A stretch of 64,000 bases of DNA from Terana coerulea (GCA_024811115.1 JAKOGH010000683.1:62001-126000), one strand, 5' to 3'. Shown: positions 25,401 through 37,961, counted from the stretch's first letter. Notes: generated from the sequence alone by a model not told the origin. Numbers and translations are program-made.

Positions 25401-26399
25401 GCGGGCGGTAAGAATGTCCGGTGGTGTCAAGTCCGAGTAAATGCAGGAAGAAAACGGTCTTGTCCGCATGGAGCTGGGTATTCAGGGTCCGATCCGGTCG
25501 TAGCATTGTGGAATAATGTACGAAGCTGGTCAAGCACCCAAACATCCAATGCCGAGGCGTCTGTGCAAGTTCAATGTCCCGAGCCATTCACAAGAAATTC
25601 TACGAACTCACCTTTCGTGAAGTCTTCTTCGTCTTCATGATAACACCACATGTCTACTTTTCCTGGAGTGGCCCCATGCGCGAACATGGGGAGAATGTCC
25701 GGCGAGCCAAAGGAGTATGTGTGGCTCGACTGGTTGAATACAGAGTCGAAATGAACCTTCACATAGTATGTTAGCCGGAGACCATGACCAGGCTGGGCGG
25801 GTAGTATACTGGGTTAGTCTTCCAACCCCCTAGTAGGACATCGTTATGAGAGGTTGATTGACTCGGGAACTGTAAGAAAGCTCATTACTCGTCACTGCGG
25901 AAACATCCTCATACATCCCGCCTGTTTGTCATACGTTCATTTATTTCTTCCCTACGACAATTTGGTATCTTCGTACCAATAAGTGCTACGTGCCCTGGAC
26001 GGCTCTCGGTCGGTACCCGAGTGTGAGATATCCCTACGGCACCCCTCGTTTCGACAATAGAACGCAGGTACGGTGCCACCACCTCCGGGGAACCAGGAAT
26101 GTTTGGGAAGGGCTTCTTGTTGAGCAACAGGTCTGCCCGCAGGCCATCGCCTATGTCGCGTTGGCATGGATAACACGCAAGAGTGAACGGAATGACGTAC
26201 CAACAATGAGTACCAGTCGCTTTGCCCCAGCGGTGTCCATGCGAAACCTATCCATGCCATGGACTACAGGGCTTGTAAAGTAGCAGTCGAATACAGAGCC
26301 GATGTAGACGAGGTGGAAGAGTAGTCCAATGAGCAATAGTTTCATGACTGGCAGCGTAGCTTGTCCTGGTGTTGCATATATGCCCATCTTGCTGGACAT
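22482..26399 (-). CDS. MCD4: GPI ethanolamine phosphate transferase 1 (MCD4/PIG-N)
   Basis: This ER membrane enzyme adds phosphoethanolamine to the first mannose of GPI precursors. From the ATG at 26,399 the first helix ([17 protein letters not shown]) is followed by the family hallmark [10 protein letters not shown]. The luminal alkaline-phosphatase-like domain shows [16 protein letters not shown] with the likely nucleophilic threonine, [14 protein letters not shown], and FTADHGMS with metal-ligand Asp and His. The segment SMPL-type [13 protein letters not shown] is followed by the long PIG-N C-terminal multi-helix domain (for example [44 protein letters not shown]). There are many introns. 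The protein ends [10 protein letters not shown] saw no frame break in the parts examined. It is divergent from the GH78 gene. Confidence 0.92.
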
Positions 26400-27072
26400 C
26401 TTGGACTCTGTTAATCCTCCCTAAGTTCCTGCGACAAGCAACGGACCATGTATGACGGATATAGGTAGTGGGCTGAGTATGAGATGGAATTTTCGAGGCT
26501 TCAAGGATAGCCTGCAGGGATACTCAGATGTCCAGCTCAGAGGGTTGTAGTAAGGAGAGCTACCAGCGCCAGCGGGCGTCAACGGCTGGTGGTTTCACCC
26601 CCGGAAACCTAAATAGGTGTGGATTGCGAAGACCCCGATCGTCACTTGACTTACGACTACGACCACTTCGCTCTGCAGTCCCGTAGACCACTGACAGATT
26701 TTACTCTCTCATTTGCACACTCAATGACCTCACGTACTAGGGTGATTGCAGTGCAGATGAGAGAATTAGTCTTGTGTCATCCCCGTCTGCGTCGACGCGT
26801 ATATACGCACTCGGTCGAACTCTGGAATTTGGTCACCTGAACAAGTGAGTAGGAACGCACTCCGCTCTCATGTACTTCTCCTGATGCAAGGCAGTTGTCC
26901 ATGTAGATATAGCTCTGGGACGTTCACAAGAACGCGGTCATGCTGTACCTTCTCAATTTCAGCCGGCCCGCCCACAAAGTCCTATGATTGACCTTCGTGA
27001 AGACTCCGAGTGCGGACAAGGCGCAATGTACATCACATACATATAGACCATACCTTGGGGCCTCAGTGCTGA
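26400..27072. promoter_or_regulatory. Divergent intergenic region, MCD4 / GH78
   Basis: The 673 bases between opposing start codons hold both promoters. No coding pattern is visible. An open frame at 26,619-26,840 has no motif. Confidence 0.45.
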
Positions 27073-29429
27073 ATGCGCCAACGCGGTATCATGCTCCTCA
27101 CCAAACTCTTCGTTCCCTTACTCTTAGCAGTGGAGGTGTTCTGCGCCGCCCCAAGTGGCTCTTGGGACGCGTTCAACTTTGCTCCAGCTTCAAGAGTTGT
27201 CCAGCCAAAAGCAATAAGGGAGACTCATGGGGCAGTACAGAACGCCAAGGGTCTGCTTTCGCAGACTGGTCGCGCGACGCTGTCGGCGAACCAGTCGTGG
27301 TTGACGCTTGACTTTGGAAAGGAGGTACGTTTTGCTCGAATACTCCATATTAACTCACTGATGCCTCCGCTAGGTCGGAGGTCTCATTTATATGACCTTC
27401 TCCTCAGTGTCCCCCACCTCGTCCCTCGCGCTCTCCTTCACCGAATCGCCGATGTTTATAAGCCCCTTCAAGTCTGACGACTCGTCCAACTCAGCTCTGA
27501 ATCAATCGTATGACGGCGTCCTGCACCTATCAACTCCCCTCAAAAATGGCCTGTGGACCCAGCCGTCACCTAGTCTGCGCGGCGGCTTCCGATTCCTGAC
27601 GGTAGTATCGACCTCGGACAAGCCGGTGACTATTGCAAACGTGAGCTGCGAGATTTCGTTCGCGCCGCATGTGGAAAACCTGCGAGCATACAACGGGTAC
27701 TTCTCTGCCAAAGATCCGGAGTTTCACGATGAAGATTTTTTGACAAAGGTGGGTATATGCGCTGCTAACTTGCCCCTTGTGCTACAAAAAATTAATTGGC
27801 ACATATTTCAGATTTGGTACGCCGGCGCATACACAGTGCAGACAAATACGGTGCCGCTCGACACTGGCCGCGAAGTCCCTTTCCATCCCTCGCCAGGCTG
27901 GCAGAATAACGCAACGTTAGGCGTTGCTGGGCCCATCATCGTCGATGGTGCGAAGCGGGACAGGTAAAGCCGCCTTGTCAGTCCAAGCGCAAGAATACCG
28001 CCTAATTCATGTCGTATAGAGCAGTTTGGCCTGGGGACATGGGTGTCGCCGTTCCTACACAGTTCGTATCAACAAATGATCTTATACCCACGCGCAACGC
28101 CCTGTCTACCATGTTCGCCGCCATCGACCCTAAGACTGGTGCGCTCCCCGAATCGGGTCCGCCCCTTTCGCAAACCGGCAGCGACACCTACCACATGTGG
28201 ACACTGATTGGCACGCACAACTACTTCTTGTTCTCGGGCGATGAGGGCATGGCTCGGGACGGTGTGGGCCAACTACACCAAGGCGGTCGGATTTGTGTTG
28301 GGCAAAGTGGATGATAGTGGGTTGATGAACGTGACAGGACTGAGGGATTGGGCGCGGCTTGGCGGCGGAGGGCATAATGCTGAAGGCAATGCTCTGTTAT
28401 ACCAAGTCAGTGCTGCTGTCCACGCTTTCGAACATTGAGCTAATGACAGAGGACATAGACATTGATTACTGCGACAGACCTCGCTACCGCAATGAACGAA
28501 TCGACATTGGCGGCCAATTGGTCGGCTAATGCGGCTTTTCTCAAGACGACCTTCAACGACGTTTTCTGGTTGCCGTCGGCAGGCATGTACCGCGACAACG
28601 ATACCACGACGCTGTGTCCACAGGACGCGAACTCCATGGCCATTCTGTACAACCTTACGACGTCTACGGAACAGGCAAACTCGATTAGCGAGGGTCTGAC
28701 GAAGAATTGGAATGACCTCGGAGCGATTGCGCCCGAGTTACCGGATACGATCTCGCCATTCATCGGCTCGTTAGAGGTGCGTATGCTTTCAGCCCACACT
28801 GGTCTTGCATTCAAGCTCACAGCTGGCTCCAGCTCCAAGCGCACTTCCAATCTGGCAACGACGCGCGGGCCATGGATCTCTTGCACCGCGAGTGGGGATA
28901 CATGCTGTACACGAACCTCTCCGTGCAGTCGACCTTGCTCGAAGGCTTCACCGCAAACGGCTCGCTCGGGTACGCCCACCCTCCGTTTACCAACGCCATC
29001 TCATGCAAACTGACAGTTCGTGGTTGTGATAGGTATCGCTCGTACAGAGGCTACAGCTACGACTCGGCGTACACCAGCCACGCGCACGGCTGGAGTTCCG
29101 GGCCCACCTCCGCGCTAACCTTCTACGTCCTCGGGCTGACCGTCACCTCTCCACAGGGTCGTACGTGGGCCGTCGCGCCGCACCTCGCAGGGCTTGACGC
29201 GGCGCAGGGCGGGTTCACCACACCGTTGGGCTGGTATGGCGTGCAGTGGTCGCTGTCCAACGAGACCAAACTTTTCGAGATCAAGGTGGACTTTCCCCAG
29301 GGCACGAGTGGAATTGTGAGCCTTCCATTTACGGGAACGGTGACCGTGGACGGCAGAGGTGAAGGTGTCGTCTCTACAAGGGCTATTGAGCTCAGCGGAG
29401 GAAAGCACACCATCACAGTGCATGTTTGA
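27073..29429 (+). CDS. Secreted GH78-like alpha-L-rhamnosidase family protein
   Basis: A signal peptide is visible (KLFVPLLLAVEVFCA, cleavage probably before APSGSW). The body matches fungal six-hairpin glycosidases related to family GH78, which release rhamnose from pectic or other glycosides. Recognisable stretches are NQSWLTLDFGKEVGG, IWYAGAYTVQTN, GDMGVAVPTQFVST, TYHMWTLIGTHNYF, NVTGLRDWARLGGGGHNAEGN, HGWSSGPTSALTFYVLG and the C-terminal beta-sandwich. About seven exons. Near 28,248 (GAGGGCATGG) the frame changes by one base: GDEG must be joined to WLGTVWANYTKAV. This lies inside an uninterrupted conserved segment, so it is a true indel or an assembly error rather than an intron. Specificity is inferred from similarity only. 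Confidence 0.83.
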
Positions 29430-29964
29430 CGCAGCTTGCGAATTGTATAAATAGTACTCTGCACAAATGTATCTTCTACTGTACTATGCAAAAACGCGGC
29501 GAATGTTCAATGCAAGATGCTATATTGCGAAACCGAGATGCGGATGTACGTGTGGAGGACGATGGCTGGTTATTACAATATGATACAACTAAAAGAAAAG
29601 ACAGGGAAGACGTGAAGTAGTCGTGAGAGTGGGAGTGATACAAGGACGTATGGAGACGGTTCGATGACTATCATGAATGAAACTGCGTGGGTATCTGATG
29701 AATGTGGACGATGGAGTGCAAGGCAGGACAGGACAAGACGAGAAAGGAAGTGTGTGCAGGAGGTGCGGTAATGAATGCCATAACGATATGGTACGTGGGT
29801 GATGCAAGATGGAGTATGCCAAGCGTAGAAGAGTGATAGGCTGCAGGATGGCGTAGACTGTGGAGGTGTAGATGAACATGGAAGAAGTGAGTCCGAATGT
29901 CTCAACCTGGGCAACGTCCGAGTATCGTAGAGGGGATCTCAGTGGATGTAGAAGTGGTGGAGGT
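29430..29964. other. Convergent 3' intergenic region
   Basis: This lies between the stops of the GH78 and OTU genes and probably contains both 3' UTRs. No gene is seen. Confidence 0.5.
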
Positions 29965-31682
29965 TCAGATCTTCAGTTCCCTGAATCCGCGAACATCCAG
30001 TCTCCCAGTGCCGTTCTTCTGCCACTCTTCCGATTCCCCATTGGTGGCAGACGATGCAGCAGCGCCCGCGCGTTTGTACCGTCCCCCGGGGATGACAATC
30101 TTGCCTGCACTCTTTCGCGGACCCGCTCCGACCGCACGAGGCTTCGGTAGCCCCAGTTGCTTCCGCTGTCTCTGCGTGAGTGCCCGATCCGGCGGCGGCG
30201 GCGTAGGTTCTGGAGACGACATAGACGACAACGAGCTCATTGACGACGGCGAACCCGGGGCAGAAAAAGTCAACGGCGGTGTGTCCAAATCGCCGCCGCG
30301 GTCCTGGATGTCGAGTCCCAGCGGTGATCGAGTGTCTGTAATGCTCGCATCATGTGGTTGGCGCGACGAGCTCTTGTGTCGCTTCGCGATGGACTGGGAG
30401 CTCTCAGATGACGCAGACGATTCGTCGAACGTTCGCTTGGGCGACTGATACGTCCGCCCTGGGCTAGGCGGGGTTGAGGGCATGGGGTAGGCGAGGGTCA
30501 TTTGGGATGAAGAGGCTTCGGGGATAGGCGAAACAGATCGTGATAGAGGAAGAGGTATGTGCGAAGGAGTAAGGATGACAGTCTGTTCGGATAATGAAGG
30601 TCTCAAAGCGCGCTTGACCTTCGCCTTGGAGACAGGCTTAGCGGAGCCTGCTCTCGATGGAGCCTTCTTCCTCACCGGAGACTCTGGCAGTGGCGTCAGA
30701 GGCTCCAGATCGTCGTCGTCGTCACCCGCGGGAATTTCGTGAACATCTGGTAGCCCGGCATGCGGACCCTTCAAGTTCCGTATCGATGAGAAATGTTCCC
30801 AGTCATGGTATCTGCAAGGTTGAAGATGAGCGGCACCGTATTGGACAAAATCGTGAATCGATGACGTACGCTACATAGACTGTTCCGGGCGTCGACCCGT
30901 CGGTAGAGGGGTGGCGTTGAAGGTAGGAGGGCGGACTGCTGCCTCTCTAAGCGCTTCCTCTCCCGCCGCGTTAACTTAGTTTCGGGATCATCCGCTGTTG
31001 ATGTGGAGGGGGCGGGGGAAGAGCGAGCGGGTGGTGGGGAGGGCGAGCGTTCTGGGAGTACTTCGCCCCCTGCGTTCCATTGAATAACATAGACCAGTCC
31101 TGGCTGTACAACCTTGACGTTGCGTTTGGTCATGTGCGCAAATGCTGAAAGCTCAAGATGGCCGCCGTATGTCGCTTCAACGCAGTGTTAGCATGAGCTT
31201 CATAGACAAGCGGAGTTGGAGGGGCTTACCCTGTTGGCGCATGCATGAGAGGTGGACGTCGAGCCCACGTTCATCATCCACAAAAGGCTCATATCGACGC
31301 TGGTGTGCTTCGATCCAGTTGCATATGTCCTGGCGCAGTTTGAGGTGGTAGGAGGGCGTGCCATACAGCTGATCGGAGAGCGCGCGAAAGAGGCAGTTGC
31401 CGTCACCAAGCGTTGCAGCAGCGTACAGGCCTAGGGCACGCAGCTGCTCTGTGAGCATCTGTGTGTTTTCCGCAGGATCCGCAAGGGCCTAAAACACGCC
31501 ACGCCACAAAATATGAGAACCCGCCCAAAAGCGCAGAAAAAAACGGACCTTGCCCCTGCTTCTGGTCGTGCGAGAGCGGACTGGCCCCGTTGTTCTCGTC
31601 AGCATGCATCGCATGGCGAAGAGACCCCTCACAACTCACGCTGCGGCGCAGACTTTGCGCTCTTGCGCTTGGGAGGGGCCAT
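29965..31682 (-). CDS. OTU-domain deubiquitinase (OTUD3-like)
   Basis: This is a cysteine protease of the OTU fold that removes ubiquitin. The ATG at 31,682 starts MAPPKRKSAKSAP; an intron of roughly 150 bases joins it to ALADPAENTQ. The catalytic centre is TLGDGNCLFRALSDQLYG (Asp and Cys at about 31,400). RQDICNWIEAH, YGGHLELSAFA and VVQPGLVYVIQWNAGG follow, and the catalytic His is in IHDWEHFSSIRNL after a further intron. The OTU domain occupies the first 220 or so residues. A long, low-complexity, Ser/Pro-rich tail of about 270 residues follows, with basic runs (KAKVKRALR, RQRKQLGLPK) that could be nuclear signals. Domain order matches OTUD3-type proteins. The frames join well. Confidence 0.9.
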
Positions 31683-32395
31683 GCCAGTGTGCGGGAGGTG
31701 TCTGCTCGTTGTCAGTGGCGGTGGTGGGGGTTGGGTCGTTGGAGGAGGTTACGGGGTCCTTGGTTCGTTTTCATGGACTTCTGACACTGCCTTTTCGGGA
31801 GGCGCTTAATGCCCGCTTTCCAATTGCCTCGAGACTTGTTTGCGTCGTGAAGGCGAAGGAAATATCTCAGAATATTTAGAGAACGCAGAGAGGAAGGACA
31901 CGATGCTGTGAACGCCGCTGAGCTTTATAGGAGGGTAGGCAGCCGTCGGTAGTGCAATCACACTGCCACTCAACTCGGGCTTGTTGGGTTGATCTGCCCA
32001 CGCCCGGTCCACTTTGTCTCCTTGACTCCAATGACAAGATTGCATACGACTGATCCTGTTTTTGCGCTCTGAAAAATTCTGGCAGTTCACAACAGTCAAG
32101 GAGCCTTTCAATTTACCATCAAATACTCATAGCGAATGAACAGGAGAACAGAGACGGGAAGTCTGATCGCAAGTCCAGAGAAATTACAACTAAGTAGTAT
32201 TACAACAGTGCTGGTACTGACATACAACAGATCAACAGTTCCGAGGCAAGCGGGATGGTGTACATCATATGAAGGTATCGTGGATCAGCAAGTATCGATA
32301 CAAAGCATTAGCAGGGGGTAATAAGGTATGAGCGTCTTCCGGAGGAAGATGAGTATTCGTTCGTGTGTTCTTCCAAGGTCTAGTACTGCGTTGAA
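31683..32395. other. Intergenic, no gene seen
   Basis: Contains the promoter of the OTU gene and the 3' flank of the next minus-strand gene. No coding motif or repeat is recognised. Confidence 0.5.
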
Positions 32396-33352
32396 TCATG
32401 AGTTAACCGCGAGCCACATACGCAATTCTGCAACAAGCCGTTTCGCTGCAGTCTCCAGCTTCTCGTCCCTTGCCCTCTCGACCTCAACAATCGTTTTCTT
32501 CCGTTCTCTCGTCGTCAATATAAGCCCTGCCCGGCGTGACGAGAAGGATGTCGACAAGCTCGAAAACGGCAGCGGCTTGAACTGCGGCTTCCTAGAGCTC
32601 GAGCCTGAGGCGCCGCTTCCAGAGACAATGACAGGCTTGCCGGACGCCGTGACTCCCTTGCTACCGCCCGGCTTCCCCGTGGACTGCGGAGCAGGCGTAG
32701 GTTCTCCGGTATCGGCTGCAATGACGCCTTCCCGGACGCCGTACGTGCGTAACAGGTCCTCTAGCCGGCTGCGGGGCTGCATCAAGTCGAATAGGTCCCG
32801 AAAGCTCTCGTCTCGCTCGAGGTGGAGCTCTGTGTCGTCTAGCCAGACGTCCTCACGGACTTTGAGAGCGATGAAGAGATCGAGAACCCGTGTCTCGCGC
32901 TGTATGGTTTGGATTGGGGATGATGGTGAGAGGGTGTACATCAAGGGTTGTGGAGGGAAGGGGTTAGAGGTGTAGGGCTGCTTGACGAGATCCTTATATT
33001 GCAGAAGGTAGGTTGAGCGGAGGACGTGCATGCAGGCTAGTTAATAGACCAGGGTTGTGAGACCAAGTCGCAGAGCAGTGCATAATGATGCAACTCACCA
33101 ACATACCAAGCACGGTTTACTTGTCTCAGACTGATTGTGAGCCAGTACGCCATCTGGCGCTGCTTCGCAATACTCGACGTGGTCGAGAACATCGCATAGA
33201 CAATCTTCACCAAAAACTCCGGTGCCAGGCTCCCCAACGTAAATGCGCCCCTTCCGCTGTTTGGGAACGTGGAGAGGAAGGGTGGAGGGTCGCAGGCACG
33301 GGGTTGCGAGTGTAGGGAGGCGGAGGGGCATCTTCTCGTCGAGGATGATCAT
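32396..33352 (-). CDS. F-box-like protein of unknown function
   Basis: From the ATG at 33,352 the protein reads MIILDEKMPLRL and PLHVPKQRKG. It then continues AFTLGSLAPEFLVKIVYAM and LRQVNRAWY, a weak F-box-like pattern (L-P/A-P-E-x-L-x-x-I, then a W ending the motif). The two parts are in different frames. Dropping one C from the CCCC run at 33,248-33,251 joins them. An intron (about 62 bases) with GTGAGTTG..AACTAG joins WYV to ACMHVLRSTY. The C-terminal 200 residues contain an acidic/charged segment (TRVLDLFIALKVREDVWLDD), a Ser/Gly-rich linker and a basic helix (TRERKKTIVEVERARDEKLE). I know no function for it. Confidence 0.6.
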
Positions 33353-33932
33353 GGCTGCTTCGTGCGAGGTATACGGACTATAAGGCCTATGCGCTTGACG
33401 GACTATGATATTGCAACCAGTTGCGTGAGGGCAGACGTCCTTCCGTCTTCCTTGCTGCGGATATGAATTCTATCAGGGCCACAGGGAATGGCATGCTGCG
33501 CGGGTACTCACGAGGCCCGTATACCACCCGAATGTGCAGACGCCTTGGTATGGCAGATGGTGGTAAGAGGTAGAAATGCGACTGGGAGAAGGTCGTGGCT
33601 ACACTTCAAGTATGCCAAGTCGAATGGGCTCTGGGCAAACCGAGCATGCGGGGCAAGGGGCTGTTCGAGGTCCTCCATTGTCGTCACTGGCACAATTGGA
33701 GAAGAGCAGATGAGCCTTGTTATGAGCTGTTTTACGGCTCAAGAAGCGGCGTGGCAGTTCGCGCAACCTTTGTGCAGACTGTGTTACGGACGATGGGCGA
33801 GTTAAGTCGTACAGGAGTACGACAGACGGTGAAAGGTATCCGGGGTCGTACATCATCAACTAGTAGACGCCCACCGAAACATCAAGGCGTCTCTTTGCTC
33901 TCAGCTCTTTCGACTGCATTTAAATTCGATAT
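33353..33932. other. Intergenic between divergent genes
   Basis: About 580 bases between the start of the F-box-like gene (-) and the RRM gene (+). Open frames on both strands at 33,488-33,860 overlap each other and carry no motif. Confidence 0.45.
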
Positions 33933-35937
33933 ATGCTGCCCTCATGCCTTTCTCTTGCCCGCCGACTACCAACACGCACAACCACACTCGCGAAACTAGG
34001 ACGTGATGTCACTCTATCGGTCTGTTCGCGACAAATCTCCAGCACACGTATATGGCATAAGGAGTCGCAGCATCCCTCTGCTCAAGCAGCACCCCATGTT
34101 GGGATGAGGAAAGACCCACCGCCGTCGCAGAGGCTCCGTGCAGCGGCTCGTCACACTATATTTTGCGTCAGTTCCAACAGGTGCGGTAGAAGCCGACCTC
34201 CACAGGTTACTCGAGCAGTACGGAGAGATTAGGTTCATTAGGCTTCGTACGTATCTTCATCCATGCATACACCTCTGACTCACGCACGCCTCTGCCTTTC
34301 GCAGGGAAGAATAATAAAGACAAGCCTACGGTACAGGCATTTGTGGAATTTTTCCTGCCCGTGGATGCGCGCCGCGCCTTTGAAGCGTATGAAGCGAAGG
34401 GATTTAGGGTCCTTGAACAACCCGTCGAGGTGTCCTTGATACCCCAAAAAGTGGAGACATACATCGAGTCACCAACGGTTCATGTCATGGACATCCACCC
34501 GAAAGTGACAATCGAAGAAGTGAAGGAAGTGTTTCAAGGGTACGGCGAGGTATATAACGCTCGTTTCGGTGCGCTGTCTTTTTCCCAGGTCTTCTCAGTG
34601 CACTCATGAAGTTGCGTCATGGCTAGGTCGCTACCCCGGCACTGCTTTCGTTGATTTTGCTTCCAGTGAAGACGCACGTCAGATCATAGGCTGGCATGAG
34701 CGCGACCCGATCCTTCTCCGCGACCGCCCCGTCGAACTGCAATACGCGGCGCCCAGCAACACTGTCGGACCAGGCCCTGCCGAGCCGGAGCAAAGGAAAT
34801 TTCGAAAGCTGAACCTACCAAGCGAGGCAGTGTTCGTGTCCGGGTATGACAGTCGGCTCGACGCCGAGGGGTTGCGGCAGATATTCAACGGCTTTGGGCA
34901 AGTCGTGGATCTCAAAATCAGTGTGTTTTGTTGCTCTCAGTACTTTCAACCCCGTCGTGACCTATCGCGTGTGTATAGATTATTATATAGACCGGCCGCA
35001 CCGCACGCTCGCGGTGGTAACTCTCTCATCGGTCGAGGTCGCTAACGAGGTGATGCGTTCGTACCTGTCGGGCAAGCTCGGTCCTTCACTCGGCACGAAG
35101 GTCCGTCTTGACTATGCGCATTATGCTCTGAAGGACTACCCGCCGAACCGCACGTTGCGCTTCGCGGGGTACTCCGGCTCCAGGGAGGATCTCCTCAAGC
35201 ACATGGAAAATTTCGTGCCGTGGATTTGGCGTGTCAACGACGGTACGCCTTCTTCAGCATGACTCCGCAAACAGTGTCTCAAGGCTGGTCACCGACTTCT
35301 AGTGACTAATACGAAGGTCGGCGGGAGCGGAATGAGCTCGTGCTTCATTGAGTTTGACACCATTGAGCACGCGAAAGCCGTACGGGAAGCAGTCGAGGGA
35401 ACGCACATCAAGTCCCCGAACGGGAGGGCTGAACGCCTCGTTATCACGTATGCGCGCCCTCCCAAGTCATGGCGCCCGCGAGGTGGCGTGGACGGCCGCG
35501 ACCACGGCGATGCAAAGTACGCGTTCGGGCTCGACGTCAACGCGCTGGACCCTGTGGAGCGAAAAGCGGGCGTGGGCGTGGCGAGTATGAACAGGGACCG
35601 CGACGAGGCAGGCCAGGAGAACCTCCGACTCGAGGTGCAGCGCCGCGCGAGGATGCGCAGGCTTCAGAACATGGAGCGGTACATGCAACGGGATTACGAA
35701 CGCGGGCTTGTCGGCATCGGATTCGACGTGCTCGAGCATGGGGAGAAGGTGTATGACGACGAGGGGATGGATGACAGTACACAAACGCGCAAGGACCAGA
35801 TCGTGAAGTTGGCCAAGCGATCGGCGAGGAACCGCCGAAGGGAGTTCATCAAGAGGTCGATAGAGGCGAGGGATAATTGGATAGAGGCTCAAGCTGAGGC
35901 TGAAGCAAAGGCCGAAACCGAGACAGTTACGCCGTAG
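33933..35937 (+). CDS. Multi-RRM RNA-binding protein, probable mitochondrial import
   Basis: The N terminus (MLPSCLSLARRLPTRTTTLAKL) is rich in Arg, Ser and Thr with no acids, like a mitochondrial presequence. Four RRM-like units follow. The first has LYFASVPTGAVEADLHRLL and QAFVEFFLPVDARRAFEAY. The second has VHVMDIHPKVTIEEVKEVF and TAFVDFASSEDARQII. The third has VFVSGYDSRLDAEGLRQIF and LAVVTLSSVEVANEVM. The fourth has LRFAGYSGSREDLLKH and CFIEFDTIEHAKAVREAV. A charged C-terminal helix (RRARMRRLQNMERYMQRD; RNRRREFIKRSIEARD) closes the protein. Introns lie near 34,240, 34,570, 34,920 and 35,240. The join between the presequence and RRM1 needs either an intron of about 85 bases (34,048-34,132) or a one-base correction near 34,153. 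RNA targets are unknown. Confidence 0.82.
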
Positions 35938-36792
35938 GGGTCCCAGCCGTGCCATGGAACATGTGTCGCAAGACAATGGGCGCAAACCTAGGCTCTTGTG
36001 CTAGGCAATCTTCACCGTCGATAATCGGCCCACTCCCCTCTTCCTCCAATCAAGTATCAAGGAATACGACACTGCCCCAACTCTACGAAGGTTGTCAGCG
36101 GCAATGTGTCCAGGAAGCTCTCGAGATTCAAGCAAAACTCGAGGCTGTAAACACTACAAAGGTGGCCACCGCACCAGAGAACGTCCTGGTTAAGGTTGGC
36201 TCATACCAGCAGTCTTCGTTTTCCGTGACCACACCACTTGAACCTGAGAGACGCGCGATCTGTAGATGTTTGGATGTCACTACTTGTATGCATATTGGTT
36301 TGTTATTCATCGTGTTATTACAGTAAAATACACCAGCGCTCAAATGGCTAGACATATTATGACTATCGTTGCCTTTTTCTGCTTGCGAGGTCGAACTGTA
36401 TGTGTTGTCATTGAACAACTTCGAGCACCTTCAACGTGACGGAAGCGAAGCAAGGTGAACGGATCAGAATGTCGGAGCGCGCATAGACCCCCTTCCTCCT
36501 TTCCTCCTCCCTCCGCCCATGGCCACGCAGCAACTTTCTCAACATACTACTACTTCTCCTTTACCTGGCTAGCCCACACACGGCGACTGCGTTTGCCTGC
36601 GACTAAAACATCAGAATCGTCAAGCAAGCTAGTGACCGCATGGTGCTCTGATGGACGGCGCAGCAGCAAGCTGCGCTTCGACTGAGTCAACCTCAAGGTA
36701 TTTAGGTGGGCTCGGGCAGCCCTGAAGCCCTGAGATTGCGGGACTATATCACTCTTGCACTCATCTCGACCAGCACACTCCCAGTAAACACC
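35938..36792. other. Intergenic, no gene seen
   Basis: Contains the 3' end of the RRM gene and the promoter of the GNAT gene. The short frame at 35,949-36,326 shows no family motif. Confidence 0.45.
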
Positions 36793-37961
36793 ATGCAAGC
36801 TACTTCCTTTACCCCCTATGCCTCAGAGAAGAAAATCGACATGGCGAAGGAGAGACAGCGAGTGATACCGAAGCGAATGTGCTACCGTACGTCCCAGAGC
36901 TCTCGCTTCCGTGCCAACTTAACGAGATAGACGAGACAGGCGACCTTCCTAAGGCTGTACACACTGTAGAGGCGACAATCGCGGACGACCCGCTGCAGCG
37001 GTATCTCATGGACACGCCGGTGCGTCATCCTCCATTTTCCCTCCTTGCTTGCGCAGTCCATGTGTGCCTATATAATATCGCTCGTTCAAAATAATGACGA
37101 CGAAGGGGCTTGCTGTAGGATAAACCACCTAAAACATGGCTCCACCGCACCCTCAAACGATCCACCTATTATTTGAACTGGTCCCGCGAGGTGTATCGCG
37201 GTGCCGCGTGGACAGTTGACCACGGTACAAGCATCATGGACCTGTACGTACCTCTCGGATTTCGTCTGTTCGCGAGGTCTCATCCAAAAGCCTCTCTCGA
37301 ATTAGGAGTGATAGTCAAAGGCGCAAACGTCCGCTTGACAAGTTCATCGACAATTTCTTTCCCTGGTTGACTACGAGGGTAAGAAGAATAAGTGCAAGTC
37401 CTGAGCAAAATAGGGTCTGTACACCTTACACTTCCCACTACGTATGCGCTCGCGGCTGACAAAAATGGTATTGCAGCGCTGGCGCGAGTTCGGCATTATA
37501 ATGAACGGCGCCGTCGGTCAAGTGCTGGGCGATCGTGTCAAGGACATGATCGAGATCGGGAGCCTCGGTACCCAGCCGGAGGCCCAGGGGCGGGGATACG
37601 CCAGCGCGCTGGTGAACGTTGCTACCGGATTGGTGAATAATCTCCTCTTTGTTTCTCGAAACATTGGCTGATTCCGGGCAGGCCGACGCACGCAATCAAG
37701 CCTCCTATCTCGTGTCCTCGAACGTTGCAAATCGGGAGTTCTACGCCGCGCTCGGATTCGAGGTTGTGTACACCTTAGAAGTCGGGAAGGGCAATCCGAC
37801 GTGGACAGAGGACCCGGTAGAGGTTGATATCGTAAGTGGACTGCTTCATAGTGGGGGATCAGCGACACTCAATCAACGTTGTCAATGATGCGCAGATGGT
37901 TAGAGAGGCGAAAACAGATGGATCGCGAGACCTTGAAGCTGACTCAGGCTGTTTTCTTTGA
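36793..37961 (+). CDS. GNAT-family N-acetyltransferase
   Basis: A multi-exon gene of about 220 codons. Start MQATSFTPYASEK; intron GTACGTCC..GATAG joins MCYH to ETGDLPKAVHTVEATIADDPLQ. Later exons read PKTWLHRTLK, YRGAAWTVDHGTSIMDL, QRRKRPLDKFIDNFFPW and RWREFGIIMNGAVGQVL. The acetyl-CoA-binding motif A is IGSLGTQPEAQGRGYASALV (Q-x-x-G-x-G/A). Motif B is SNVANREFYAALGFEVV. The end is ADSGCFL and stop at 37,959. This is the architecture of small fungal GNAT proteins; the acceptor substrate is unknown. All introns splice in frame. Confidence 0.85.
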
